Below, in pieces: positions 36,222 through 45,781 of a stretch of DNA of 64,000 bases; position 1 is the stretch's first letter; the number at the start of each line of letters is the position of its first letter. Source of the DNA: Aminipila luticellarii. Lineage in GTDB: Bacteria > Bacillota > Clostridia > Peptostreptococcales > Anaerovoracaceae. The translations under genes were made by a program, and so were the position numbers. A model generated the notes under the pieces. That model saw only the letters and a list, made by a program, of their open reading frames with translations. It did not search any database and was not told the DNA's origin. Location: contig NZ_CP035281.1 in assembly GCF_004103735.1 (NCBI RefSeq), forward strand, positions 124,001 to 188,000. Reading direction: 5' to 3'.

Positions 36222-37091
36222 ATGAAAAAATCGATAAGTGCAGTGGCTGCACTGGCGTTATTACTGGTAATGATGACAACATCTCTTTGTTTTGCAGGAA
36301 CCTTGAAGCTGGAGGATTCTTATCCGAGGGACAATGAAAAGGGAATGCAGGTCGAGAACTCAGGTGTAAAGCTGTACTTCAACCAAAATATGATCAATAA
36401 AGAGAACGTGAAAGAAAATTTAAAAAGCTTTAAGCTTACGGATGCAAAAGGAAAGGCTCTGCCGATTCGGGTGGTTTACAGTCCGAAGGAAGAAGGACTG
36501 GTTCTTGTTCTTGTGAATAAGCAGACTCTGGCGTCCGACAGTTCGTATAAGCTTTTTATTTCAAAGAATGTAACGGCAGCCTCGGGAGACAGTCTTGGAA
36601 AAAATCAGGTGATTCATTTTAATACAATAGATACCAGCTCCTCCATGAAAGCGAATATGGTCATGATGGGCATCATGATGGTGGGTGTTATCTGGGCTTC
36701 CAGTAAAGCCGCTAAGAAGCAGGTAGAAAAGGAGAAAGAAGAAGCGGGAGCAGAAGAACCAGTAAATCCGTATAAAGTGGCAAAGGAAACCGGAAAATCC
36801 GTAGAAGAAATCGTTGCAAAGGATCAGAAGGAAAAAGAAAAGCATCGAAGAAAGATGGAGAGGAAACTTGCAAGAGAGGCGGATGAAGACGAAGAAGACG
36901 ACGAAATCATTGAAAATGACAATAAACGGGTAAAAGGACCGCGGCCAATTTCGGCAGGCGGAGGCACCTACATTACAGGAAGAAAAGCGGCGGCAGAAGA
37001 AGCCGCCAGAAAAAAAGCTCTGGCGGGAACCACAAGACCTAAGAATAAAGGAAAGAAAAAGATAATCAATAAAGATCAGCTCACTTTATGA
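36222..37091 (+). CDS. Secreted/membrane Ig-like (Big_5) domain protein
   Basis: 289 residues with GGAGG before the ATG. A signal peptide (residues 1-25, MKKSISAVAALALLLVM..., cleavage near CFAG) is followed by a Big_5-type bacterial Ig fold at about 28-140 (SYPRDNEKGMQVENSGVKLYF, SSYKLFISKNV). A hydrophobic segment at about 147-163 follows, then a long highly charged Lys/Glu tail. The topology suggests an extracytoplasmic Ig domain anchored by one helix with a cytoplasmic charged tail. Function unknown. Co-directional with tadA (17 bases) and ispE. Confidence 0.8.
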   Translation: MKKSISAVAALALLLVMMTTSLCFAGTLKLEDSYPRDNEKGMQVENSGVKLYFNQNMINKENVKENLKSFKLTDAKGKALPIRVVYSPKEEGLVLVLVNKQTLASDSSYKLFISKNVTAASGDSLGKNQVIHFNTIDTSSSMKANMVMMGIMMVGVIWASSKAAKKQVEKEKEEAGAEEPVNPYKVAKETGKSVEEIVAKDQKEKEKHRRKMERKLAREADEDEEDDEIIENDNKRVKGPRPISAGGGTYITGRKAAAEEAARKKALAGTTRPKNKGKKKIINKDQLTL

Positions 37092-37114
37092 TATAGGATA
37101 AGGTGAGCTGTTTT
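37077..37114 (+). terminator. Terminator/attenuator between the Ig-like protein and ispE
   Basis: CAGCTCACTTTAT...ATAAGGTGAGCTG hairpin, overlapping the end of the Ig-like gene, followed by TTTTGTTT. Confidence 0.7.
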
Positions 37115-37151
37115 GTTTACGGAGAGACCAAATTTCGGAAAGGTACTGCGG

Positions 37152-38123
37152 ATGAAAGAAATCACGATAAAATCTTATGCAAAGATAAACTTGTCATTAG
37201 ATGTCCTGGGGGTTCTTCCCAATGGATACCATCAAGTGGAAATGATCATGCAGCAGCTTGAGCTTCATGATCTGGTGACCGTCAAATGGACAGAAACCAG
37301 GGAACAGGACCAGGAAACCATTCTTTTAACGGCAAACAAGAGCAGTATTCCGTTGAATCGTGAAAATCTTGCGTATAAGGCTGCCGAGATAATGTGCAGC
37401 AGTTTACATAAAACGGGAAAAATAGAAATCCATATAGAGAAAAACATACCGGTGGCAGCAGGCCTGGCCGGAGGAAGCGGAAATGCAGCAGCAGTGCTGC
37501 ATGCTTTAAATTATCTTTGGGATACCGGGCTGTCGGTGAGAGAGCTTTGTGAGACAGGACTTAAATTGGGAGCAGATGTGCCTTTTTGCATCATGGGTCA
37601 GGCGAAAGGAAATGTTCAGCTTGGTTCCAAAATAAGTGAGGATTCGTTGGCATGCACCTGCGCCCTTGCGGAGGGAATCGGGGAAAAGCTTACCCCTGTC
37701 ACGCCGCTTTGCTGTGAAGTGCTGCTCAGCAAACCGCCTATAGGAATTTCAACAGCCGAGGTTTATAAAGGAATAGATGCAGAGCTGGGACTCGGAAAGC
37801 CTGCAAATGGAGAGGCTGCCGGAAAGGTTCAGCGTCATTTGAGGACAGAAGAACTCATAGATGGATTAAATTCAAAAAATTGCGAAAAAATAGCGGAGAA
37901 CATGTTAAATGTACTTGAATTATTCAGTGCAAAGAGGTATCCTATCATTATGTATACAAAAGACAAGATTATTCGGCAGGGCAGTGCTGCCAAAGTCCTG
38001 ATGAGCGGAAGCGGCCCCACTGTATTTGCCATATATTTTGACGGCTCAGAACCTGATGGGGATTATAAGCTCCTGTGTGAGATGAACGAAGAAACGTATG
38101 TTACTAGGACATTAGTAAAATAA
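37152..38123 (+). CDS. ispE: 4-diphosphocytidyl-2-C-methyl-D-erythritol kinase
   Basis: 323 residues. ATG at 37152 chosen since the conserved N-terminus begins right there (KEITIKSYAKINLSLDVLG) and GGAAAGG lies upstream; a TTG at 37113 would add 13 residues. GHMP kinase signature PVAAGLAGGSGNAAAVL binds ATP phosphate; GADVPFCIMG and LMSGSGPTVFAIY are the other GHMP motifs. It phosphorylates CDP-methylerythritol in the MEP isoprenoid pathway, in the cytoplasm. A GntR gene follows after 17 bases, a pairing seen in other clostridia. Confidence 0.95.
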   Translation: MKEITIKSYAKINLSLDVLGVLPNGYHQVEMIMQQLELHDLVTVKWTETREQDQETILLTANKSSIPLNRENLAYKAAEIMCSSLHKTGKIEIHIEKNIPVAAGLAGGSGNAAAVLHALNYLWDTGLSVRELCETGLKLGADVPFCIMGQAKGNVQLGSKISEDSLACTCALAEGIGEKLTPVTPLCCEVLLSKPPIGISTAEVYKGIDAELGLGKPANGEAAGKVQRHLRTEELIDGLNSKNCEKIAENMLNVLELFSAKRYPIIMYTKDKIIRQGSAAKVLMSGSGPTVFAIYFDGSEPDGDYKLLCEMNEETYVTRTLVK

Positions 38124-38140
38124 TAAAGATGAGGTGAAAG

Positions 38141-38800
38141 ATGTTAAATTTTGATATTCAGAATCATAGGCCCCTTAGAGAGATCGTCTATGAAGAATTA
38201 AAACTGCAAATTTTGACGGGAAAAATTGTTCCCGGTACGCGAATGATGGAAGTGGAGCTGGCCGAAGATATGGGCGTAAGTCGTACCCCTATTCGGGAAG
38301 CCATCCGAAAGCTGGAGAAAGAAGGACTTGTAACCATAGAGCCGCGCAGAGGAGCCTATGCTTCTCAGATTTCTACTGAGGATATGGTTGAGATTCTGGA
38401 GGTACGGCAGAACATGGAAGGCCTTGCCGCCTATATTGCAGCAGAGCGGATGAAACCTGAGCAGCTGAAGAATATTGAGCAGGCAGAGGAAGCCTATAAT
38501 AAGGCCGTTGAGGATGGGAATACGGCTGATATGATCTATTACGATTCCAAGTTTCATAAATTAATTGTGGAAGCCAGCAATAATAAAACGCTGCTGCAGC
38601 TTATTGAGCCGCTGCAGGAAATGGCACTGAGATTCCGATACCTTTATTATGATGATTTCAAAAGAGCCGAGAACATGCCTCACGAGCATCAGGTCATTAT
38701 AGATGCCATTGCACAGGGGAATGCAGAGGCTGCGAAAGAGGCCGCCGATACCCATATTAAAAAATTAAAAGAATTAGTAAGGACGGAGGGTGTTGTGTAA
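38141..38800 (+). CDS. GntR-family transcriptional regulator (FadR/FCD type)
   Basis: 219 residues. The N-terminal winged HTH is GTRMMEVELAEDMGVSRTPIREAIRKLEKEGLV. The C-terminal FCD all-helical effector domain (about 85-215) carries the metal-binding His/Asp pattern (YYDSKFHKLIVEAS, MPHEHQVIIDAI, DTHIKKL). It probably responds to an organic acid or sugar acid. Co-transcribed with ispE, though a regulatory link is not evident. Confidence 0.92.
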   Translation: MLNFDIQNHRPLREIVYEELKLQILTGKIVPGTRMMEVELAEDMGVSRTPIREAIRKLEKEGLVTIEPRRGAYASQISTEDMVEILEVRQNMEGLAAYIAAERMKPEQLKNIEQAEEAYNKAVEDGNTADMIYYDSKFHKLIVEASNNKTLLQLIEPLQEMALRFRYLYYDDFKRAENMPHEHQVIIDAIAQGNAEAAKEAADTHIKKLKELVRTEGVV

Positions 38801-38812
38801 GCACTCACAAAA

Positions 38813-38856
38813 AAGCTTGTTTTTAGAGGAAAGTTCCCTTTAAAAACAGGCCTTTT
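38813..38856 (+). terminator. Terminator after the GntR gene
   Basis: AAGCTTGTTTTTA and TAAAAACAGGCCTT pair with one bulge around about 15 bases, then TTTTTT. Confidence 0.8.
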
Positions 38857-38912
38857 TTATTACGTAGGAAATACCGCTTGCGATATTGACGGAATATCAT
38901 AAAAAGCTACGT

Positions 38913-39497
38913 TCAGGTAAGCGGATGCATTTTCCTCATTTCATTCAATATGGCCTGACAAATATCATCGCTCATGACCGTTACAAAATTAGTGGTTAAA
39001 AAATCTTCTATTTCCAGTGTGAACGTTACTGTCATAACCGATTCATACTTTCCGTACATAAAGTCTTTATAGGAATTTGTATCTTGAACTTCTTCAAGCT
39101 TTGGTGTAGAAATATCAATTTCTTTATTTAAGAATTTTGCCAGGGCGGTGGAGGAAGAACCCATCATTTGATTCATCAGTTCACAGATTGCACTTTTTGA
39201 AATCTCGTCTATCTCCGTGATCTCCATACAGGTCATCTGACAGACCATCTTTAAAATATCTTCACGCTTTAGAAGCAAGGAATTCGTACCCTTCAACCCC
39301 TTAACATAATCAACGCTGATACCATAAGCAGGTTCCAGATAGGTGATATCCAACTCTCTGGAAGTTACGATTTCTACCGTTGGAATAGAAATACCAACCT
39401 TTCTGCTCAGTATAGTGGATAAGGCAGTAGCGGAAGAACCAATGCCAATATTGAAAAGCTCACCTATTGCATCTATCTCTTTTTTTGTTACATCCAT
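38913..39497 (-). CDS. CheC-like chemotaxis phosphatase
   Basis: 194 residues from ATG at 39497 (AAGGAGATT upstream). It has the two internally repeated CheC active-site helices with E..N pattern: IGELFNIGIGSSATALS at about 9-25 and ICELMNQMMGSSSTALAKF at about 107-125. CheC/FliY/CheX family members dephosphorylate CheY-P. No other chemotaxis or flagellar gene is in view, so it may act with a distal chemotaxis system or another receiver-domain protein. Confidence 0.82.
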   Translation of the reverse strand: MDVTKKEIDAIGELFNIGIGSSATALSTILSRKVGISIPTVEIVTSRELDITYLEPAYGISVDYVKGLKGTNSLLLKREDILKMVCQMTCMEITEIDEISKSAICELMNQMMGSSSTALAKFLNKEIDISTPKLEEVQDTNSYKDFMYGKYESVMTVTFTLEIEDFLTTNFVTVMSDDICQAILNEMRKMHPLT

Positions 39498-39725
39498 ATT
39501 AATCTCCTTGCATCTTAAACTGCATATAAATTGAAGAAATTTACCTTTTAAGATTATCACAAATGCCCCCATTATTCAATTCGTTTCATTCGGATTATAT
39601 TTATATGAAACAAGTAGTAATACAAACAAAGGACGCGGAATAAAATGTATTGTGTTTAATGTATGCAAGGCGGACAATGCCGCAGAATTAAAGTTCCAAA
39701 TCTAACGTATAAGGGGGATAATATC

Positions 39726-41963
39726 ATGACCTATGATAAGAATATACCTGATTTTGCACTTCAGCCAGCCAAGGAATCGGAGGAAACAGAGGAGTTTGAT
39801 CCGTCACCATATGACCGACTATTAAATTTGCACAGTCAGGAGCAGACAGAAGAACCGGATCCGGATTTACAGCACCATACTGTTCGGGATTATGTTTTTC
39901 CTTCCTTCTCAGGGGTAGAGGACATCGGAAGAAAGTCAGAAAAAATAGAGATACCGGAAGAAATGATTATGGGAGAGCAAAGACCGGAACCGATAGAAAT
40001 AGAGAAAGCAGACACGGCTTATGAGGAAAAGCCAGAAGCGAAGCCGGATATGCTGTATGAGGAAGCAGAAACGGTAAACCTTGAAAACTCCCAAGCAGAA
40101 GCTGAAAGCACTGAGACAGCAGAGGCCGCAAACGTTGAAGGACCGGAAGAGATAACCGAAGTGGCAGCAGAGCCGGAGCCAGAACCGGAACCGGAAACAA
40201 TTCAGGTCATCAGCAGACCTGAATATGACCTGGAGCTCGAAAAAGAATTGGAAACGAAAGCCGAACCGATCGAACCCACCGAACCGGCAAAGCCCGCCAT
40301 GGCTGCTCCGCAGGCAGCGGCGCCGAACAGTGAAGCTGCAGTGATTGTTCCTACAGCGGGAGCACTGGTGACCAATGAATTAAAAATGACCGATATCCGG
40401 GAAAAACCGGAAACCAAAGTATATATAGAGGAAGATATTTTAGTGCCGGATACAAAAGAAGACTTAGCTTCTATTCTTTCCATGACCGGCAAAGCAAGTC
40501 TGGCTGATTCGGAAATCCGTGTGGGGCAGCTTAGTCAGGATTCCGTAAAGGTAACTGGAGAGATTGAACTGCACACCTTATATATTCCGGAGAACTATAT
40601 CGGAGAACACCATATCATCAGCATTCAATCCAGACTGCCGTTTAAGACCGAATGGAATGTATCCGCAGAACCTCAGTCCAGGCTGGTCATCAAGCCGACT
40701 ATTGAAAGTATTGATTATACCGTAATAAATGAACGAAAATTCAGGGCAAAGCTGACCGTGAGGCTGGCCATGCGTGAATATGCCAACGTTGAAATGCAGG
40801 TATTTCAGGGCATAAAGGGTGAAAAGTTACAGCTTTTAAAAGAAAAGATCCAAATGACCCATGTATCCGAACGAAAATCAGATGTAATGGAAATCAATGA
40901 AACACTGGCTTTAAAAGATTCTCAGCCAAAGCCTGAACGGATCTTAAAATATGATGTGGACATCGTAGAGAATCATAAACAGATTACAGAGGATAAGGCG
41001 GTAGTAAATGCAACCATTTATTGCAACGTGCTCTATCTGGGAAACACCAATGATGTAGAAGCCATGAGCCTAGAAGAGAGCGGAGCACCGAAGCTTTCGC
41101 CTCAGCTGTTCCAAGGGAAAACTGAATTTACACAGTTTATACCGATTGCAAATCCGGCAGAGGGAAGCAAGATTGATTTTAACTACAACGACTTGACGGT
41201 GCATATTAAAGAGCCGGATCCGGAAGAATCCTCCGAAAACGCTTTTGCGCTGGAAGGAAATGTGGAAACCACCATTGAAATTTACAAAAATCTGGAGCGG
41301 GAGATCGTGACGGATATCTACCATAGGTCGAAGGATGTTATCTGTGACAAAGTAGAACTGGAAGCCATGTCCCTAGGCGGCAGCGGTGTGACAGAGGCCG
41401 CCGTAAGAGAAATTATCAATGTGCCTGAAAAATATGGCGAAGTGAAGAGAGTTATTTACATATACGGGAATATTAAAAACAGTAAAAGCTTTTTGGAGCA
41501 GAATAAAAACATTGTGGAAGGAACCATTGATATTACCTTGCTGTGTCTTCCGGAGGATGAAAAGAAGGCAGCGTTCAGATTGAATAAGGAAGTTCCTTTC
41601 AGGGGAGCCATGGAAATTCCAATGGGACGGGGCGATACGAAAGCAAACAGCGAGATTGCCATCAAAGAATTGTGGTTTGACCGAATTAACGCAAAACAAA
41701 TTGAAGTCAACGCCAACCTATTTATTTCCTCCTCCGTATATGGTCAGGATAAATATGAGGTCATTCAAAATGTTTGCTTTGTAGAGGCTAAGGATGAAGC
41801 AGGCAGGAAACCGGGAATGGTGGTATATATTACAAAGAATGGAGACACACTTTGGAATATTGCCAAAAAATACAGGACCACCATGGAAATGATAACAGAG
41901 ATCAATGAATTGGCTGCAGACCAGACCTTGCAGCCAGGTCTGAAGCTTTTAATCGTAAAATAA
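39726..41963 (+). CDS. SPOCS (DUF3794)/LysM spore protein, SipL-like
   Basis: 745 residues from ATG at 39726 with AGGGGGA upstream; an upstream frame from 39663 lacks a ribosome site. Residues 1-230 are acidic and Pro/Glu-rich (repeated EPEPEPE and EKPE patterns), probably disordered. Residues about 255-680 hold SPOCS/DUF3794 segments, and the C-terminus has one LysM domain (YITKNGDTLWNIAKKYRTTMEMI). DUF3794-LysM proteins such as SipL of Clostridioides act in the forespore-surface/coat assembly with SpoIVA. SpoIIR follows, so a sporulation role fits. The last 135 codons are duplicated in the left arm. Confidence 0.85.
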   Translation: MTYDKNIPDFALQPAKESEETEEFDPSPYDRLLNLHSQEQTEEPDPDLQHHTVRDYVFPSFSGVEDIGRKSEKIEIPEEMIMGEQRPEPIEIEKADTAYEEKPEAKPDMLYEEAETVNLENSQAEAESTETAEAANVEGPEEITEVAAEPEPEPEPETIQVISRPEYDLELEKELETKAEPIEPTEPAKPAMAAPQAAAPNSEAAVIVPTAGALVTNELKMTDIREKPETKVYIEEDILVPDTKEDLASILSMTGKASLADSEIRVGQLSQDSVKVTGEIELHTLYIPENYIGEHHIISIQSRLPFKTEWNVSAEPQSRLVIKPTIESIDYTVINERKFRAKLTVRLAMREYANVEMQVFQGIKGEKLQLLKEKIQMTHVSERKSDVMEINETLALKDSQPKPERILKYDVDIVENHKQITEDKAVVNATIYCNVLYLGNTNDVEAMSLEESGAPKLSPQLFQGKTEFTQFIPIANPAEGSKIDFNYNDLTVHIKEPDPEESSENAFALEGNVETTIEIYKNLEREIVTDIYHRSKDVICDKVELEAMSLGGSGVTEAAVREIINVPEKYGEVKRVIYIYGNIKNSKSFLEQNKNIVEGTIDITLLCLPEDEKKAAFRLNKEVPFRGAMEIPMGRGDTKANSEIAIKELWFDRINAKQIEVNANLFISSSVYGQDKYEVIQNVCFVEAKDEAGRKPGMVVYITKNGDTLWNIAKKYRTTMEMITEINELAADQTLQPGLKLLIVK

Positions 41964-42036
41964 TAGAATCATGAATAAAAAGCCTTCTGTTGGCAATACT
42001 CCCAAATAAGGAAGTAACCTTACAGGAGGTTTTTTT

Positions 42037-42810
42037 ATGAGATTTGATAAACGGCAGATGCAGGCCATGTTATTTATTTTAATATGCATGATTTTATATA
42101 CAGGGTGGTATACCCAAAACGATAAGAAGGGCGATGTTCATTCCGGAATTATCCGTTTTCACGTGGTGGCGAACAGCAATTCGCCGGAAGACCAACAGCT
42201 GAAATTGAAGGTACGGGACGGAGTGCTTGAGGCGGTCAATCAAAAGCTGATAAAAGAGACCATGGAAAAGTATGATTCCGTGGAAGCAGCCCCGCAGAGC
42301 CAGGAGGAGACCGGAAACAAAGGGGAAGAAGAGCCCGCGAAAGAAACCATGGCCGTAGTGGACAGCAGGACGACCGCACAGGTTTCATTGGATGCGGAAG
42401 AATCGAGGGCCTATTTATTATCCCACTTAGATTTAATCGAAAAGGTCGCAGAAAAGATAATAAAAGAAAATGGCTATGATTATAAGGTTAATGCCGAACT
42501 GGGAGTACGATGGATTCCCGAAAAGACTTATGGAGACATGACTTTTCCGGCAGGGAATTATGAAGCGTTGAACATTACCATTGGAAATGGGGAAGGAAAT
42601 AATTGGTGGTGCGTATTATTCCCGCCGCTATGCCTGATCGATGGATCGGATGATCCCAATCAGCTGAAAACCTTTGAGACGACCACCTATGCGGCCGTAG
42701 GCATGACAGAAGATTTGTTGAAACTGCGGGAGTCCAATAAAGAAAAGCTTTCAACGCAGACCGCGATTAAGCTTAAATTTAAAACACTGGAATTGTTGGA
42801 AAATCATTAA
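42037..42810 (+). CDS. spoIIR: Stage II sporulation protein R
   Basis: 257 residues with ACAGGAGG 8 bases before the ATG. A membrane/signal segment (residues 6-21) precedes the conserved GIIRFHVVANSNSPEDQQLK and LKVRDGVL block. The C-terminal domain has YDYKVNAELGVRWIPEKTYG and NWWCVLFPPLC. SpoIIR is secreted from the forespore and triggers SpoIIGA processing of pro-sigma-E. The protein is longer than usual because of an approximately 40-residue Glu/Pro-rich insert (about 80-120). A short sequence between the preceding gene and this one (41985-42030) can form a hairpin. Confidence 0.93.
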   Translation: MRFDKRQMQAMLFILICMILYTGWYTQNDKKGDVHSGIIRFHVVANSNSPEDQQLKLKVRDGVLEAVNQKLIKETMEKYDSVEAAPQSQEETGNKGEEEPAKETMAVVDSRTTAQVSLDAEESRAYLLSHLDLIEKVAEKIIKENGYDYKVNAELGVRWIPEKTYGDMTFPAGNYEALNITIGNGEGNNWWCVLFPPLCLIDGSDDPNQLKTFETTTYAAVGMTEDLLKLRESNKEKLSTQTAIKLKFKTLELLENH

Positions 42811-42958
42811 AAATTTTTTCTGGCGCCAATCTGCTTCTTGTTTTGCAACCCCTGCCGATTTGACAGGGGTATAAGCATTTGATAGTATATATGTAATACC
42901 CAGTCAAGTGGAATAAGAAAGTAATACAAAAAACAGGAAAAGGAAAGAAGGCGTGTAA

Positions 42959-44195
42959 ATGAAAGAAATTCGTATGGGAATTGGTTTTACTACCGGCAGG
43001 AGAAACTTCAGAAAAGTTCTGGCGACTTACATCAATACTTGGAACGCTTCAAAAGCCAGCCTTCAGAAAGATGTAAAGCTTAGCCTGCATCTCTTTGTCG
43101 CATATGACGTGGAATATCATCACACGAAGTCTACCGATTATACGAATCTGAGTCAGGAAATTGTGGACACTTTTGACAGCATTACTTTTGTCGGAGCAAA
43201 AACGCATTAAGAAGTGTTGAGAAGCTTCGGCGGAGCGGAGAATTTACTCAGGCCGAATTAACAAGTGTTTTTGGGGCAGGATATGCCGGAAAGAGAAATG
43301 CCGTATTGTATGCGGCCATTGAGAATCAAATGAACGCCCTGCTATTCCTGGATGACGATGAATACCCCCTGGCTGTGACGAATAACCACAATATTGCCTT
43401 TGGAGCGGCCAGCAGGTTTTTCTCTCTCATATAAAAGAAATTGAAAATGCGGATTATACGAATGGATTCCATTGCGGATATATTTCTCCGATTCCGCAGG
43501 TAAAATTCAACGATATGCTGAGCGAACAGGATTTTAGATTATTTATTGAAGCCATCAGCAACGACATTATAAGCTGGCCCAATATTAAAAATCTCATGGA
43601 GTCCGGCGGCGTTACATACGCTTCGACTGATGTGCTGACCCAAAACGACGCATCGGATGTACCTCTGATAGGGGGATGTAAATTTATTTCAGGAGCGAAT
43701 CTGTGCATCAATCTGAATAAGCCGGATAAGTCACTTCCATTTTTCAACCCTCCGGGAGCCAGAGGAGAGGATACATTTTTATCTACTATGCTGCAAGATC
43801 GAGTCGTCCGCAGAATTCCGTGCTATACCTTTCATGACGGCTTTTCCATTTATCAATATTTGCTGGAAGGCGTGCTACCAATCCATCTTTCAGAAATAAC
43901 AGCAAACTCCTCGACTATCAATACAAGATTTTTAAATGCTTGCATCGGATGGGTACGGTATAAGCCGCTTCTGGTCTACATTACGGATCCGGAAGAATAT
44001 GAACAAAGAATGCACTTCCTGAAAAGTGCACTGGCTGAGACCTTGCCTAAAATGGCAGCGCATTTTCACGACGATCGTTTTTTTACGATGATGACCGAAT
44101 TTGAAAGGTACGCTAAAAATGTTAAGAGGCATTACAATCAATTCCTCTTGACCCAGCGAACGTGGAAAAAGTTATTAAGAGTAATCCTGTCATAA
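42959..44195 (+). pseudogene. GT-A-like protein, frameshifted copy in the native arm
   Basis: The same gene as 32726-33964, but with one A lost from a run of six at about 43203 (GCAAAAACGC) and one T lost near 43397 (AATATTGCC against AATATTTGCC). These stop the frame at 43210 and again before 43440; the rest is open from 43515. Since the left-arm copy is intact and both lesions are homopolymer losses, sequence error is likely. Confidence 0.85.
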
Positions 44196-44222
44196 AATTA
44201 AAATTTAATCGAAAAGCAAAAG

Positions 44223-44262
44223 GAGGGTGCGTCCTGATGGAATAAAATCAGGACACACCCTC
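44223..44262. terminator. Terminator between DxD-protein gene and htrA
   Basis: GAGGGTGCGTCCTGAT...ATCAGGACACACCCTC hairpin between two convergent genes, with T-rich sequence on both sides; bidirectional. Confidence 0.85.
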
Positions 44263-44312
44263 TTTGTATATGAGAAAATCACACCGTGTAGAGTGATTGA
44301 ATTTTCTCCGGA

Positions 44313-45581
44313 CTAATTGCTGGTCTTTTCTCCCAGCGTCAGATTCAGCTTTTTCATTTCATTATCATTGTTGCGGACCACTGTAATCTGCACCTTGTCC
44401 CCCACCTTATATCCGTCAAAGGCACTGGTCAGATCCGATGCGGAATTGATTTTTTTATCGCCTACATAATAGATCATATCACCGCTCTTAAAACCGGCTG
44501 CCTTGGCAAAATCGCTGTCCACGCTCTTGACGTAGATCCCCAGGCTGGTCACCCCGTAATAAACGGCGTTCCGCATGGAAGTTAGATCTACGAAGGTCAT
44601 GCCGGTATCGATTCTTCCTCGTACATATCCGTAATCCGCCAGCTCCTGAGCGATTTTTTTCACTTTGTTGACCGGAATGGCAAAGCCCAGCCCCTCGACA
44701 TCGGAACCGGAGGATTTGGCAACAATGATTCCCACCAGCTCTCCATTCTGATTGAACATGCCGCCGCCGGAATTGCCCGGATTAATGGAAGCATCTGTTT
44801 GAAGCAGCGTCATGCTCTTGCCGTCAATGGTAATGGAGCGATCCAGAGCACTTACGATTCCGGCAGTAACGGTTCCGCCCAGACTTCCCAGAGGATTTCC
44901 GATTACGACAGATAAATCGCCGACCTCCAGTGCGCTGCTGTCCCCATAGACCACCGGAGTAAGCCCTGAGGCATCAATTTTTAAAACGGCAATGTCCGTT
45001 TCATCATCCCGGCCGATTAATTTTGCCGAATACGATTTGCCGCTTTTTAAGGTAACGGTAATTTTATTGGAATTCTCAATCACGTGGTTGTTGGTTACGA
45101 TGTACCCGTCAGCAGAAATGACCACTCCGCTTCCGGCACCCTCCGTAACATATTGCTGCATCCAGGAATCTGTTACCATAGCTTCGGTCTTTATTTCCAC
45201 CACAGAGTTGGCATTCAGAGCCGCAATCTCTTTGATGGTCAAATTTCCGTCCGTGGACTGCTCTATGGTAGTCCCGGTATTGGATATACTTAACTTGCCG
45301 TCTGCTTCGGAACGTTTGCCGAAGCTGTCACTTCCGGTGATCATATGGTTGGCGAACATGGCGCCGCCGAATCCGAAAATGGTCGAAGCAAGGAGACATA
45401 AGACAACCAGGAGTGCGATACTTCCCTTAGTAGATTTAAAGTGAAACCTGTGTTTCGGTCTTGACCCGTGATTTGCATTCGAATCAGACGAAGATGATGG
45501 TTCGTCCACGATGACGAAGTTTACATCTTGTATCGGTTCCTGTTGATTTTCCCCCGGATAATAGTTCTTAAAATGATCCAT
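44313..45581 (-). CDS. Membrane-anchored HtrA/DegP-like serine protease (S1C) with PDZ
   Basis: 422 residues with GGAGGGG 9 bases before the ATG. Cytoplasmic N-terminus of about 55 residues, one transmembrane segment (GSIALLVVLCLLASTIFGFG), then a trypsin-like domain with the triad His in VTNNHVIENS, Asp in DETDIAVLKID and Ser in NPGNSGGGMFN, and one C-terminal PDZ domain (GVTSLGIYVKSVDSDFAKAAG). Such proteases degrade or sense misfolded envelope proteins outside the membrane. It is convergent with the DxD-protein gene and divergent from pgm. Confidence 0.95.
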   Translation of the reverse strand: MDHFKNYYPGENQQEPIQDVNFVIVDEPSSSSDSNANHGSRPKHRFHFKSTKGSIALLVVLCLLASTIFGFGGAMFANHMITGSDSFGKRSEADGKLSISNTGTTIEQSTDGNLTIKEIAALNANSVVEIKTEAMVTDSWMQQYVTEGAGSGVVISADGYIVTNNHVIENSNKITVTLKSGKSYSAKLIGRDDETDIAVLKIDASGLTPVVYGDSSALEVGDLSVVIGNPLGSLGGTVTAGIVSALDRSITIDGKSMTLLQTDASINPGNSGGGMFNQNGELVGIIVAKSSGSDVEGLGFAIPVNKVKKIAQELADYGYVRGRIDTGMTFVDLTSMRNAVYYGVTSLGIYVKSVDSDFAKAAGFKSGDMIYYVGDKKINSASDLTSAFDGYKVGDKVQITVVRNNDNEMKKLNLTLGEKTSN

Positions 45582-45781
45582 ATTACAAATCCCCTCCTAA
45601 TATATTAAATTTTTATTGTACTCAGGTTCCTGATTGGTACAATAATTAATGTATATTGATATATTAACTCGGTATTGTGATTTTTTTGTGAAAAAAAGAT
45701 GTTTATGTGGTAAAATATATTGTTAATAGTATAGAATGACCTTTACAGGCGAATATTCACGGGTACACGGGAGATTGCAGA

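Noticed and set aside
36222-37091. Ig-like protein as a lipoprotein
   Set aside because: The N-terminal signal peptide region has a Cys (LCFAG) but lacks a convincing L-A/S-G/A-C lipobox in the right place.
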